Shown here: in pieces, positions 8,085 to 15,921 of the stretch
Layout: each line of letters starts with the position of its first letter
Position numbering within the stretch: position 1 is the first letter of the stretch
From: an uncultured Lachnospiraceae bacterium
GTDB taxonomy: Bacteria > Bacillota > Clostridia > Lachnospirales > Lachnospiraceae
Direction: 5' to 3'
NCBI GenBank assembly: GCA_910579865.1
Contig: CAJTXA010000037.1
Location: forward strand, 1-20,107
DNA: 20,107 bases
Notes under the pieces: model-generated
The model's database searches: none
What the model was told of the DNA's origin: nothing
What the model saw: the letters and a program-made list of their open reading frames with translations, nothing else
Made by a program: the position numbers and the translations under genes

Positions 8085-8687
8085 ATGTGCAGTAGATATT
8101 ATATAGATGGGGAAATAGTAAGGGAGATTGAAAAGAGTATCCAACTAACAGATGAGAACATAAGAAAAAGAATTTCCGTAAATTTTAATGTACAAACAAA
8201 AGATATCCATCCAACAGAAATAGCCCCAGTTTTAACAGCGTCAGATTCGGGGATAGAATGTAGTATGAAACGATGGGGATTTCCAGGTTTTCAGGAGAAA
8301 CAAGTCATATTTAATGCCAGATGTGAATCCGTGTTGGAGAAAAGGACTTTTAAAGAGGGTATAGAGTACAGGCGCATTGTGATACCAGCGGCGTGGTTCT
8401 ATGAGTGGAATCGCAGTAAGGAAAAGAATATTTTTTATCGAAAAGGAAAGTCTGTACTCTTTATGGCAGGAATTTATAATTTTTATGAAGATGGGGACTG
8501 TTTTACAATCCTGACTACACAAGCAAATGCCTCTATGAAACCCATACATGACCGTATGCCACTTACATTGGAGGAAAACGAAATTATTCCATGGATATTT
8601 GACAGGCAGAAAGCCATAGAATTTCTTCAGAAGGTACCATGCTTGCTAGATAGAAAGGCAGAGTATGAACAAATGAGTTTATTGTGA
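8085..8687 (+). CDS. SRAP-domain protein (YedK/HMCES family) of abasic-site protection
   Basis: A 200-residue protein with all SRAP landmarks. Cys2 becomes the N-terminal residue after Met removal and forms the covalent link to abasic DNA. Asn77 is in FNARCES, Glu107 in AAWFYEW, and His155 in IHDRMPL. The family crosslinks to abasic sites in single-stranded DNA and shields them. The usual MCGR start reads MCSR here, a mild departure that keeps the nucleophile. The start follows a GGAAAGGAG site. Length is normal for the bacterial family. It stands alone between decayed DNA on its left and a truncated helicase on its right, and its AT-rich composition matches the neighbourhood. SRAP genes are often carried on mobile elements. 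Confidence 0.92.
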   Translation: MCSRYYIDGEIVREIEKSIQLTDENIRKRISVNFNVQTKDIHPTEIAPVLTASDSGIECSMKRWGFPGFQEKQVIFNARCESVLEKRTFKEGIEYRRIVIPAAWFYEWNRSKEKNIFYRKGKSVLFMAGIYNFYEDGDCFTILTTQANASMKPIHDRMPLTLEENEIIPWIFDRQKAIEFLQKVPCLLDRKAEYEQMSLL

Positions 8688-8871
8688 TATATATTATTAG
8701 ATCAATATTGAATTAAAGGAATATTATTTTACTTTTTATTATTAAAATATATTATATAAAAATAAGATTATAAAAACTATTTATTTGATTGAATAGAAAT
8801 GGGTTGTCAGAAAATAGATAGTTTTAAGATTTTTTCATAGAGAAAAAGATAATTCCTCTCTTTCCTTTACA

Positions 8872-8880
8872 TGTTATAAT
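8872..8880 (+). promoter_or_regulatory. Extended -10 promoter before the leader and hairpin of the helicase remnant
   Basis: TG at 8872-8873, one base, then TATAAT at 8875-8880 make an extended -10. Transcription would begin near 8887, at the start of the small leader frame. The -35 region is poor. Confidence 0.4.
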
Positions 8881-8887
8881 GTTAACT

Positions 8888-8956
8888 ATGTTTAAACAGG
8901 ATTACTATAACAAATTTTTTGAAGACATGAACAATAAAGGAACTAGGACATAGTAG
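8888..8956 (+). CDS. Possible 22-codon leader peptide
   Basis: ATG at 8888 opens MFKQDYYNKFFEDMNNKGTR and ends with TAG at 8954-8956. It begins a few bases after a promoter -10 and its last codons form the left arm of a strong hairpin, the layout of a leader peptide controlling an attenuator. There is no ribosome binding site, so translation would be leaderless. It may equally be chance. Confidence 0.25.
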
Positions 8957-8981
8957 TATAGTTGTTATGTCCTAGTTCCTT
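8937..8981 (+). terminator. Strong 16-bp hairpin, terminator- or attenuator-like
   Basis: AAGGAACTAGGACATA (8937-8952) pairs perfectly with TATGTCCTAGTTCCTT (8966-8981) around a 13-nt loop. The sequence after it (ATTTATTAT) is T-rich but not a clean T-run. The helicase reading frame begins inside the right arm. It may be an attenuator, a terminator left from a lost gene, or a structured element end at the truncation point. Confidence 0.6.
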
Positions 8982-10368
8982 ATTTATTATGATTATTTCC
9001 CCTAATTCTATATTTGAGCAATATATTTCGAATGTATTACCTGAATTAGGAGAAGATAATGTTGTTTCAGTTGTATTTGAGGATATCCTTAACACAATGA
9101 TAAAAGATAAGAAAATTCAGTCAAAAAACAAATTTTTAGAAAATATAATTATTCATTCACAATACAAAGAACTTTATAAAAACAGTATCGAATTTAAAAC
9201 ATCAAAATTCTTCTTAGAAATCTTGGACCGATTTCTTTATGATATACCAGAACAATGGATAGAATTTGATGATATTTATTATGAAGGAACATGTGTTGTA
9301 AGTAAACAGACTCTAAAGAATAAAATCTTAGGAAGAACAGAAACGCCATTAGGCATAAAGTTAGAACAATTAGAAGATTATGTTTTGGAGCTAATATTTG
9401 GGACAGGAAAGAGAAGAGAACATAAAGCAGAAAAAAATTTAATAAAACAAAAAATGCAGAAATTTATAAAAATTGACATTGTTGAATTGTATAAAGTATT
9501 ATTTAACAATGAAACTTATTTTTATAGTTTATTACAAAATAATAAGCCATTAGAAAACATAAAAAAAATCTGGGAATATACAAAAGAAAATCTGAAAACA
9601 GACTGTTTATACTATGATGATGCAATAGCAATAACTTATTTATATTTAAAAATATATGGAAATAATGAATATAAAAATATCAAGCAGGTAGTTATTGATG
9701 AAGCTCAAGACTATTATCCACTCCAATATAAAATATTTAGCTTATTATTTCCAAATGCTAAATTTACAATTTTAGGAGATATGAAGCAAACTCTTGCAAA
9801 AAAAGAAGATATATCTTTCTATGAACAAATTCAAAAAATACTAAATAAGAAAAAATCTTCTCTTATTATGTTAAACAAAAGTTTTCGTTGTACAAATGAG
9901 ATATTAAATTTTAGTTTAAAATTCATGGAACAAAGTTCACAGATAAAAAGTTTTAATCGAAGAGGGGATAGTCCAAAAGTATTTATTGCTGATAATTTAG
10001 AAATTTTTATTGATAAGATTATTGAAGAAGTAAAGTTATGCCAAAAAAAAGGGTTGCAGTCAATAGGTTTAATTTGTAAAACCAAAAGTAATGCAATCCA
10101 TTTATTTGATAAAATAAAACACAAACTAGATATTCAATTAATTAGAAATGGGAGTGTATCAGAGTTACAGGGTGTGTTTATTATACCAGTATATATGTCA
10201 AAGGGATTGGAATTTGATGCTGTCTTAATTTGTGATTTGGACAGTCAAAACTATTATGATGAAGATGATAAAAATCTCTTATATGTCGCTTGCACCAGAG
10301 CACTTCACAGGCTTAGTCTATTTTGTGAAAAAGAGGTTAGTCCACTAATTAAGAAAGAAGGACTGTGA
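8962..10368 (+). pseudogene. helD: HelD-type UvrD/Rep-family helicase, lacking the N-terminal Walker A half
   Basis: The intact part starts IISPNSIFEQYISNVLPELG, which in HelD proteins lies shortly after the Walker A. The rest is complete: motif II VVIDEAQD (about 9688-9711), motif III LGDMKQT (about 9774-9794), motif IV LNKSFRCTNEI, motif V YMSKGLEFDAVLICD, and motif VI LLYVACTRAL. HelD proteins are about 700-780 residues and recycle stalled RNA polymerase by ATP-driven clearing. Here only about 460 residues remain, without the RNAP-secondary-channel arm and without the P-loop, so ATP hydrolysis is unlikely. Possible starts are TTG 8962 or ATG 8989; neither has a ribosome binding site. The frame has no stops, so truncation looks recent. 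An intentional short protein is a less likely alternative. Confidence 0.8.
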
Positions 10369-10398
10369 ATAAGGAAATTATTTACACATAAACAAAAA

Positions 10399-10436
10399 GG
10401 ACAGCAGAGGGTAAAAGCTCTGTTGTTTTTTCTTTT
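10399..10436 (+). terminator. Intrinsic terminator after the HelD remnant
   Basis: ACAGCAGAG (10401-10409) pairs with CTCTGTTGT (10418-10426) with one G-T pair and an 8-nt loop. The T-rich tail TTTTTTCTTTTC follows. It lies about 30 bp after the helicase stop. Confidence 0.8.
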
Positions 10437-10728
10437 CAGAAAGTTATTGAAACAAATTTTTTATTCAGATATACTATATGCAAGTTTATAAAAGATAGAG
10501 GAAAAATAACATAGATTAAGCTATTCCGATTTACAAGAAGATATGTTGTTCTTCTTATTACTTTCAGTATTTTTTTCTATGTTTTAAAAGTGTTATTGTT
10601 GGAATCTATATTCCAATAATCGATAATACGAAAGACAAAAAAATCAATATTCAGAAATATACAAGTTATCGAATCAAAGGTTAGATGGAATTTTATGGAT
10701 GACAATTAAAAAGGGAGATAAATAAAGG
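10437..10728. other. Intergenic leader of the C45-type hydrolase gene
   Basis: No gene was recognised. It holds a promoter (10447-10475) and a small hairpin TTGGAAT (10599-10605) / ATTCCAA (10610-10616). The promoter is about 250 bp before the gene, so the transcript would have a long leader. The start codon is preceded by AAGGGAG (about 10711-10717). Confidence 0.4.
10447..10475 (+). promoter_or_regulatory. Sigma-A type promoter
   Basis: TTGAAA (10447-10452), a 17-bp spacer, and TATACT (10470-10475). Both boxes differ from consensus by one base and the spacing is ideal. It points at the hydrolase gene. Confidence 0.5.
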
Positions 10729-11775
10729 ATGTATCATTTAAGGCTAAAAGGTGATCATTATGAAATGGGTGTGAAGCGAGGGAAGATTTTTAATAAAAGT
10801 CAAATTACCTTTCCACTCCAGCTAGATGATTTTCAATTAGAACATGGAAAACAAAGTGAAGAAATATTAAGAAAGTTTTTTCCAGAAGTGTGTGAGGAAA
10901 TAAGGGGAGTAAGTGACACCATAAGATTGGATTATTTGAAATTTGCTTCATGGATGTTATGCATGGGTTGTTGTATGTATAATTTAGAAAATAATTTTCC
11001 TATCGAAATTCGAGGTTGTACTGCGTTTGCCTATTCAAAAAATGGCAAATTAATATATGGTAGAAATAACGATTTGCCACCTTATTTACGTAATGGATGT
11101 AAAAGTGAACTTTACACACCAAAGAATGAAAACAGATTTAATATTACGACCACTTCTTTTATCAATGGAGAAGAAGGATTAAATGAACATGGGCTTGCTG
11201 TGGCAATGACATTTGTAATGACTGATCTTAAGAAGATAAGGGCAGGGTTTAACTCATGCTTTATTGTGCGATATTTGCTTGAAAAGGCAGATAATACAGA
11301 ACAAGCAGTTTCTTTGCTTATGGATTTACCAATCGCTTCTAACTGTAATATTCTGCTTGCCGATAGAAGTGGTAGAATGATGGTAGTTGAATGTACGCCA
11401 ACTCTCAAAAAAATTCGCAGAGCAGAAATTTTTCATGAAGATAAGATAATTTGTACTATCAATAGTTTTACTTCTAGTGAAATGAAATCTTATGATGATG
11501 CAAATGGGGATGATTATGATTCCTATAAACGTTATAAGGTTGTTATTGATAGTTTTTTTTCGGGGCAGATAAGAGAGGATTACATTGAAACCACCAAGCA
11601 ACTTTTAAGGGGTGATTATGGTTTTATGTGTCAATATGATAATGAACCAGATTTTGAAACGGTTTGGAGTTCCATATTTGATTTAGAGAGTTTAGTTATT
11701 TATCGTGCAGAAGGCGACCCAAGAAAGAAGAAATTTGTTAGTGATAGTAGGTTACATGATGTAAAATTTAAGTAA
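10729..11775 (+). CDS. NTN amide hydrolase, C45 / choloylglycine-hydrolase-like
   Basis: A 348-residue protein of the Cys-type N-terminal-nucleophile superfamily. The key stretch is EIRGCTAFAY with Cys97 as likely nucleophile, followed by LIYGRNNDLPPYL, where family members place a conserved Arg/Asn/Asp group. NEHGLAVAM, NCNILLADRSG and VVECTPT fit the middle of peptidase C45 / acyl-CoA:6-aminopenicillanate acyltransferase-like proteins. Such enzymes cleave or transfer linear amides (penicillin, bile-salt conjugates, acyl amino acids), often after self-cleavage before the Cys. The residues before Cys97 would be the propeptide. There is no signal peptide. It appears monocistronic. The substrate cannot be told; bile-salt hydrolase proper is less likely because BSH begins with Cys2. 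Confidence 0.8.
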   Translation: MYHLRLKGDHYEMGVKRGKIFNKSQITFPLQLDDFQLEHGKQSEEILRKFFPEVCEEIRGVSDTIRLDYLKFASWMLCMGCCMYNLENNFPIEIRGCTAFAYSKNGKLIYGRNNDLPPYLRNGCKSELYTPKNENRFNITTTSFINGEEGLNEHGLAVAMTFVMTDLKKIRAGFNSCFIVRYLLEKADNTEQAVSLLMDLPIASNCNILLADRSGRMMVVECTPTLKKIRRAEIFHEDKIICTINSFTSSEMKSYDDANGDDYDSYKRYKVVIDSFFSGQIREDYIETTKQLLRGDYGFMCQYDNEPDFETVWSSIFDLESLVIYRAEGDPRKKKFVSDSRLHDVKFK

Positions 11776-11869
11776 GAAAGAATAATTGAAACTTAACAAA
11801 ACAAAGCATAGAATATCAGGAAAAACCATTGTTATTTTACTATACTATGGTTACGGAAGGAGGGAAAAC

Positions 11870-12742
11870 ATGGAATGGGTGAAAGGATTACAGAAAGCAA
11901 TAGATTATATTGAAGATCATATTACCGAAGATATTGATTATGCTGAAATTGCAAAACAGGCATATTCTTCAAGTTTTCATTTCCAAAGAGTTTTTCATAT
12001 TATTTGCGGTTATTCTATTGGTGAGTATATCCGCAATAGAAGATTATCACTAGCAGGAACAGACTTATTATCCGGAAGTGAAAAGGTGATAGATGTTGCT
12101 TTAAAATATGGATATAACAGTCCAGAAAGTTTTAGCAGGGCATTTACAAAGTTTCATAAAATTACGCCTATCCAAGCGAAAAACGAAAAACTGACACTCA
12201 AATCTTTTTCCAAAGTTTCCGTAAAAATCATATTAGAAGGAGGAACAACAATGGATTATAGAATTGAAAGAAGGGAAGGTTTCGAGATTATTGCTAAACG
12301 AGCTAGATATGGAGGGGGACAGGAAATCAGCCAGAAGAATATCCATGCAACATGGGCATCTTGCAGAGAAGATGGAACAATTGATACTTTGTGTAGATAT
12401 ATCAATCCAGAAAACGTTTTTGGGGGAGCAATTGTTGGAATATGCTTTGACAATCCAATAGAAGGAGATTTTGACTATGCAATTGGAGCTGCTTATTCGG
12501 GCGGTGATGTGGCAGCAGGATTGACAATTGAAAAAGTGCCTGCGAATACTTGGGCAGTATTTCCTTATACTGGAAAAATGCCAGAAGCTTTTCAAGACTT
12601 GTATCGAAAAATTTATACAGAATTTTTCTCAGTCAGTAAATATCAGCCCGCAGGTGGGATGTGCATTGAGGTTTATCCAAGTGCTGAAATTCACGACAAT
12701 AATTTTCATTTTGAAATATGGCTTTCTGTAGAAGAAAAGTAA
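11870..12742 (+). CDS. AraC-family regulator with C-terminal GyrI-like effector domain
   Basis: A 290-residue protein. Residues 1-110 hold two helix-turn-helix motifs of AraC/XylS type (IAKQAYSSSFHFQRVFH, then VIDVALKYGYNSPESFSRAF and the HKITPIQ ending). Residues 128-290 match the GyrI/SOUL-like effector-binding fold (MDYRIERREGF, NTWAVFPYTGKMPEAF, CIEVYPS, HFEIWLSVEEK), as in Rob and related multidrug-type regulators. The start at 11870 is chosen because GGAAGGAGGG lies just upstream; the frame stays open 28 codons further left. It probably binds a hydrophobic or cationic ligand and activates nearby or distant genes. Its target is not evident. A strong internal start at 12251 is reported as a finding. 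Confidence 0.9.
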   Translation: MEWVKGLQKAIDYIEDHITEDIDYAEIAKQAYSSSFHFQRVFHIICGYSIGEYIRNRRLSLAGTDLLSGSEKVIDVALKYGYNSPESFSRAFTKFHKITPIQAKNEKLTLKSFSKVSVKIILEGGTTMDYRIERREGFEIIAKRARYGGGQEISQKNIHATWASCREDGTIDTLCRYINPENVFGGAIVGICFDNPIEGDFDYAIGAAYSGGDVAAGLTIEKVPANTWAVFPYTGKMPEAFQDLYRKIYTEFFSVSKYQPAGGMCIEVYPSAEIHDNNFHFEIWLSVEEK

Positions 12743-12809
12743 AACTATTATAAAGCTGATGCATTTATATAAATATTAAGTATTAGTTTTCTGCAATATA
12801 TAATAATAA

Positions 12810-12870
12810 GACAGAACAAGCCTATTGAATTAAAAAAGATGTTTCAGTGGATTGTTCTGTCATGCTTTTT
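12810..12870 (+). terminator. Terminator-like hairpin after the AraC-type gene
   Basis: GACAGAACAA (12810-12819) pairs perfectly with TTGTTCTGTC (12852-12861). The loop is 32 nt. ATGC and a short T-run (12866-12870) follow. The long loop makes it less typical than the others. Confidence 0.5.
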
Positions 12871-13078
12871 AAAGTTCTTTTACTGACAAGCAAAAGTTAA
12901 ATCTCTATATAATAAAACAAAAGTTTGTCGGCATTTTAAGTGATATATATAAAGTTTACTTTTGAAATATATTTTACAACTTCAAGAAATAAAATAGAAA
13001 AACATATAATTATAGTTTTTATGTAAATAAGCATAAGGTAACAAAGGAATGATTGAAATAAATGTTTTTAGGATAAGG

Positions 13079-13107
13079 TTGATTTTAAAATAAAAATAAG
13101 ATATAAT
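13079..13107 (+). promoter_or_regulatory. Sigma-A type promoter of the glycosylase gene
   Basis: TTGATT (13079-13084), a 17-bp spacer, and a perfect TATAAT (13102-13107). The leader to the ATG at 13212 would be about 100 nt. Confidence 0.55.
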
Positions 13108-13211
13108 TGGAATGAAAATACAATTTTATACAAAATAGCAGAAGTTATTATAAAAGCTATAATTACTCAATTTAGATATAGAAATATGGTTAGTTTAAGC
13201 GGAGGGTAATA

Positions 13212-14024
13212 ATGTTAGTTGAAATACAAGATGATTTTGATTTACAAAAAATTGCTCTAAGTGGACAGTGCTTTCGTGTTAGACAATTTGATGATGGAAC
13301 ATATCGTTTTATAACAGGAGATTCCTACATTTACATAAAAAATATGGGAAACCATCTTTTTTCGGTTTCAAGTGATGCAGACGAATGGAACCATATATGG
13401 AGAAAATACTTTGATTTCGATCGTTGTTATAGGGAGATATTTGATAAAGAGTATAATAAACATCCATTTGTTAATACAGCAATGGAGTTTGGTAGAGGGC
13501 TTCGTATTCTTCGGCAAGAACCATGGGAAATGCTTATAACTTTTATTATTTCACAGAGAAAAAGTATACCTGCTATAGCTACAGCAGTTGAAACACTTAC
13601 AACACAATATGGACATTGTATATCAACAGATTTAGAAATGTTGAAAACCTTCCCAACACCACACGAGTTGAAAATGGTATCGAAAGAAGATTTAGAAAAA
13701 TGTAAATTGGGATATAGGGCACCTTATGTATTTGATGCGATTCAAAAAGTTTTATCTGGTACACTTGACTTACAGTATTTGAATAAGAAAGATGATGAAT
13801 ATATTCTTAAATCATTACAGCAAATTTATGGTGTGGGTAAAAAAGTAGCAAATTGCGTGAGTCTATTTGCCTATGGTAGGATTTCATGTGTACCTATTGA
13901 TATATGGATATCAAGGGCTATTGAGAATGAATGTAAAGGAATCTCTCCCTTTCACTTGTTTGATGAAAATGCTGGAATTATACAACAGTATATTTTTTAC
14001 TATAAGAAATATTATCAGCATTGA
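13212..14024 (+). CDS. 8-oxoguanine DNA glycosylase/AP lyase, OGG1-like
   Basis: A 270-residue protein. The N-terminal part has LSGQCFRVRQ (residues 16-25), the OGG_N landmark. The C-terminal half is the HhH-GPD domain: a helix-hairpin-helix IYGVGKKVANC with Lys211 as the Schiff-base lysine, then VPIDIWI with Asp230 as the catalytic aspartate. The Lys-Asp distance of 19 equals that in human OGG1 (249/268). Such enzymes excise 8-oxoguanine opposite C and nick the abasic site. Length is typical of bacterial OGG1-type glycosylases. The start has a GGAGGG site. It is transcribed alone from its own promoter. It shares the DNA-damage theme with the SRAP gene, but distance argues against a joint operon. 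Confidence 0.92.
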   Translation: MLVEIQDDFDLQKIALSGQCFRVRQFDDGTYRFITGDSYIYIKNMGNHLFSVSSDADEWNHIWRKYFDFDRCYREIFDKEYNKHPFVNTAMEFGRGLRILRQEPWEMLITFIISQRKSIPAIATAVETLTTQYGHCISTDLEMLKTFPTPHELKMVSKEDLEKCKLGYRAPYVFDAIQKVLSGTLDLQYLNKKDDEYILKSLQQIYGVGKKVANCVSLFAYGRISCVPIDIWISRAIENECKGISPFHLFDENAGIIQQYIFYYKKYYQH

Positions 14025-14182
14025 TATCTGCACTGGTAGTGTTTTTATCAGTTTCTTGTTTAAATTTAGTTTTTTCTATTGTTTCTATAACAATACATTT
14101 TAATAAAAATTAATACGATATAAAGTGAAACAGAAAGTCCACTGGCTTTAGACAATGGGTAGTTCACAAGGAGGAAGGAGCT

Positions 14183-15079
14183 TTGAATCAAAAAATGGGA
14201 TGTAATATAAAAATTGCTTTGTTACAAATTGCTCCCTATAAAACACAAAAGGAAAATTTAGAAAAGGGAGTTAGATATTGCAAAAAAGCCAAAGAATGTG
14301 GTGCTGATATCGCATTATTTCCTGAAATGTGGAGCAATGGATATAATATTTATAATAGACCTATTAATGAATGGAAAGAGGAAGCTATTTCTGTTCATAG
14401 TGAGTTTGTTACTACTTTTGGCGACCTTGCAAAAAAACTTAATATGGCTATCGGAATAACTTTGCTTGAAAAATATAAATATGCTCCTCGCAATTCACTT
14501 GTCCTTTTTGACAGATTTGGAGAACAAAAATTTGTGTATGCGAAAGTACATACTTGTGACTTTGATGTAGAACATAATTTAACGCCTGGCGAGGATTTTT
14601 ATGTTACTACACTTGATACAGCGTGTGGTGAGATAAAAGTTGGTGCTATGATTTGCTATGACAGGGAATTTCCCGAAAGTGCAAGAATTTTAATGTTAAA
14701 AGGCGCTGAATTGGTTCTTGTTCCAAATGCTTGTCCTATGGAAATAAATCGTCTTTCCCAACTCCGTGCTAGGGCTTATGAAAATATGATGGCAATTGCC
14801 ACTTGTAATTATCCTGAAACAGTACCTGACTGTAATGGCAGTTCAAGTGTTTTTGATGGGGTGGCGTATCTTCCTAATTTAGAATATTCAAGGGATAGCT
14901 GTATATTACAGGCGAATGGACAAGAGGGAATTTATATAGCTGAACTTGATTTAGAACAGCTCCGCAATTATCGTAGAAGCGAAGTCCACGGAAATGCATA
15001 TCGGCATCCGAAAAAGTATGGACTTTTAACTGAGACAAAAATCCAAGAACCATTTGTTAGAAATAACTATCGGGAGTAA
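14183..15079 (+). CDS. Nitrilase-superfamily carbon-nitrogen hydrolase
   Basis: A 298-residue enzyme with the complete catalytic triad: Glu48 in LFPEMW, Lys121 in YAKVHTCDF, and Cys158 in MICYDREFPES. The C-terminal HPKKYG region suits the superfamily. Members hydrolyse nitriles, amides or carbamoyl compounds. The CYDREFPE block is common in amidase/N-carbamoyl-type branches, but I cannot assign the substrate. A TTG at 14183 preceded by AAGGAGGAAGGAG is the likely start; an ATG four codons later is possible. A decayed acetyltransferase gene follows 34 bp downstream and may once have been co-transcribed. Confidence 0.9.
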   Translation: MNQKMGCNIKIALLQIAPYKTQKENLEKGVRYCKKAKECGADIALFPEMWSNGYNIYNRPINEWKEEAISVHSEFVTTFGDLAKKLNMAIGITLLEKYKYAPRNSLVLFDRFGEQKFVYAKVHTCDFDVEHNLTPGEDFYVTTLDTACGEIKVGAMICYDREFPESARILMLKGAELVLVPNACPMEINRLSQLRARAYENMMAIATCNYPETVPDCNGSSSVFDGVAYLPNLEYSRDSCILQANGQEGIYIAELDLEQLRNYRRSEVHGNAYRHPKKYGLLTETKIQEPFVRNNYRE

Positions 15080-15113
15080 AAAACAACAAAATTTAATTTA
15101 TGAAGGAATTACA

Positions 15114-15594
15114 ATGTTAAAATTTGAAACAGATAGACTTATAGTAAGAAAATTTGAAAACAGTGATATGGAGGCATTGTATCAGCTTTTGAAAGATAAA
15201 GAAGTAAATACTTTTCTACCGTGGTTTCCTATAAAAAATAGAAAGGAAGCGAAAGATTTTTATGAAATACAGTTTTGCGATTTGCTTAAAAGAGAATTAT
15301 CCAATTGGATATATAAAAGTAAGTACAGATGATAGCTATGATTTAGGTTATGCACTTCATAAGAAGTTTTGGCACAGGGGGATTGTTACAGAGGCAGGAA
15401 AGGTTCTTATTGAACAGTTAAAACAAGATGGTATTCCATACAGCAACACATGATAGAAACAATCCAAGAAGTGGAGGTGTTATGCAGCATTTAGGCTATT
15501 TCAATTAAACCTAGATGGGCAGGAGGATAGAATATATCAAAAATACTGGGAACTTTATGATACGCATTTTGTAGAAAAGGATATTTCATATTAA
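15114..15594 (+). pseudogene. GNAT acetyltransferase (RimJ/RimL-like), broken by frameshifts and a deletion
   Basis: Pieces in three frames align to one protein of the RimJ/RimL-type GNAT family. Frame one: MLKFETDRLIVRKFENSDME to about 15265. Frame two: YPIGYIKVSTDDSYDLGYAL then WHRGIVTEAGK to about 15435. Frame three: TATHDRNNPRSGGVMQHLGY. A final piece in another frame, AFRLFQLNLDGQEDRIYQKY to EKDISY, ends at 15594, with roughly 20-30 residues lost before it. The acetyl-CoA-binding part (normally R/Q-x-x-G-x-G/A) is represented by HRGIVTEA. Several independent lesions show this is dead, not a sequencing slip. The ATG at 15114 lacks a strong ribosome binding site. Confidence 0.85.
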
Positions 15595-15645
15595 TTAGAA
15601 TACTATTTATACTATAAAATTTCTAAATAGTTGGAAAAAGTAATT

Positions 15646-15675
15646 TTTACAGTATTTGTAAACAAAAGCTATAAT
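15646..15675 (+). promoter_or_regulatory. Promoter of a candidate short transcript
   Basis: TTTACA (15646-15651), an 18-bp spacer, and a perfect TATAAT (15670-15675). TTTACA and TGTAAA (15657-15662) form a small palindrome inside the promoter. Confidence 0.45.
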
Positions 15676-15681
15676 AAAATC

Positions 15682-15786
15682 AAATAACTGTCATATAATT
15701 TATCTGTTATTTACATAAGGAAAGCGTTGGATATAGTAAATATTTGTTTTAGCAGGAAAGCTGGTAGATAGAGCCAGCTTTTTTGT
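15682..15786 (+). ncRNA. Candidate about 105-nt terminated transcript (small RNA or leader)
   Basis: It begins just after the 15646-15675 promoter and ends at the terminator stem AAAGCTGG (15757-15764) / CCAGCTTT (15774-15781), followed by TTTTGTGTTTT. A 14-residue frame (TTG 15727, MDIVNICFSRKAGR) lies inside and overlaps the stem. No known RNA family is recognised. It may be an independent small RNA or the leftover regulatory region of a lost gene. Confidence 0.3.
15757..15786 (+). terminator. Intrinsic terminator upstream of the trehalose operon
   Basis: An 8-bp perfect stem AAAGCTGG / CCAGCTTT with a 9-nt loop and a T-tract. It would shield the tre promoter from read-through. Confidence 0.8.
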
Positions 15787-15852
15787 GTTTTAAACCTTTC
15801 TATATTATTTCGTATATCGTTTTTTATAAAATTCTTATAAAAACACGAAAAC

Positions 15853-15864
15853 TTGTTTAAACAA
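15853..15864. promoter_or_regulatory. Operator copy 1, TTGTTTAAACAA
   Basis: A perfect 12-bp palindrome just upstream of the -35 box. Same motif as two further copies. Likely bound by a TreR/GntR-type repressor; the protein is inferred, not present in the window. Confidence 0.6.
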
Positions 15865-15879
15865 ATTTTCTAAAAAGGA

Positions 15880-15908
15880 TTGACATGTTTAAATAAGTAT
15901 GCTATAAC
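15880..15908 (+). promoter_or_regulatory. Trehalose operon promoter
   Basis: A consensus -35 TTGACA (15880-15885), a 17-bp spacer, and TATAAC (15903-15908). Operator copies overlap or flank it, so a bound repressor would block RNA polymerase. Confidence 0.85.
15885..15896. promoter_or_regulatory. Operator copy 2, ATGTTTAAATAA, inside the promoter spacer
   Basis: Two differences from copy 1. It lies between the -35 and -10 boxes. Confidence 0.55.
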
Positions 15909-15921
15909 AAAATCAGAGAAG

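Larger units (their letters stand above)
12743..13211. other. Non-coding stretch between the araC-type gene and the glycosylase gene
   Basis: No gene was recognised on either strand. It holds a terminator-like hairpin near the left end (12810-12870) and a promoter about 100 bp before the glycosylase start. The rest is simple AT-rich sequence. Confidence 0.5.

Noticed and set aside
8887..8898. ATGTTTAAACAG near the HelD leader resembles the tre operator
   Set aside because: A single copy with one or more mismatches; the core GTTTAAAC is easily found by chance in such AT-rich DNA, and the gene is unrelated to sugar uptake.
8085..14024. SRAP, HelD and OGG1-like genes considered as one DNA-repair island
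   Set aside because: They are separated by terminators, unrelated genes and separate promoters, and HelD is an RNA-polymerase factor; the shared theme is likely coincidence.
15717..15732. GGAAAGCGTTGGAT considered as a CcpA cre site
   Set aside because: It misses key consensus bases at both ends and lies before a terminator, away from the tre promoter.
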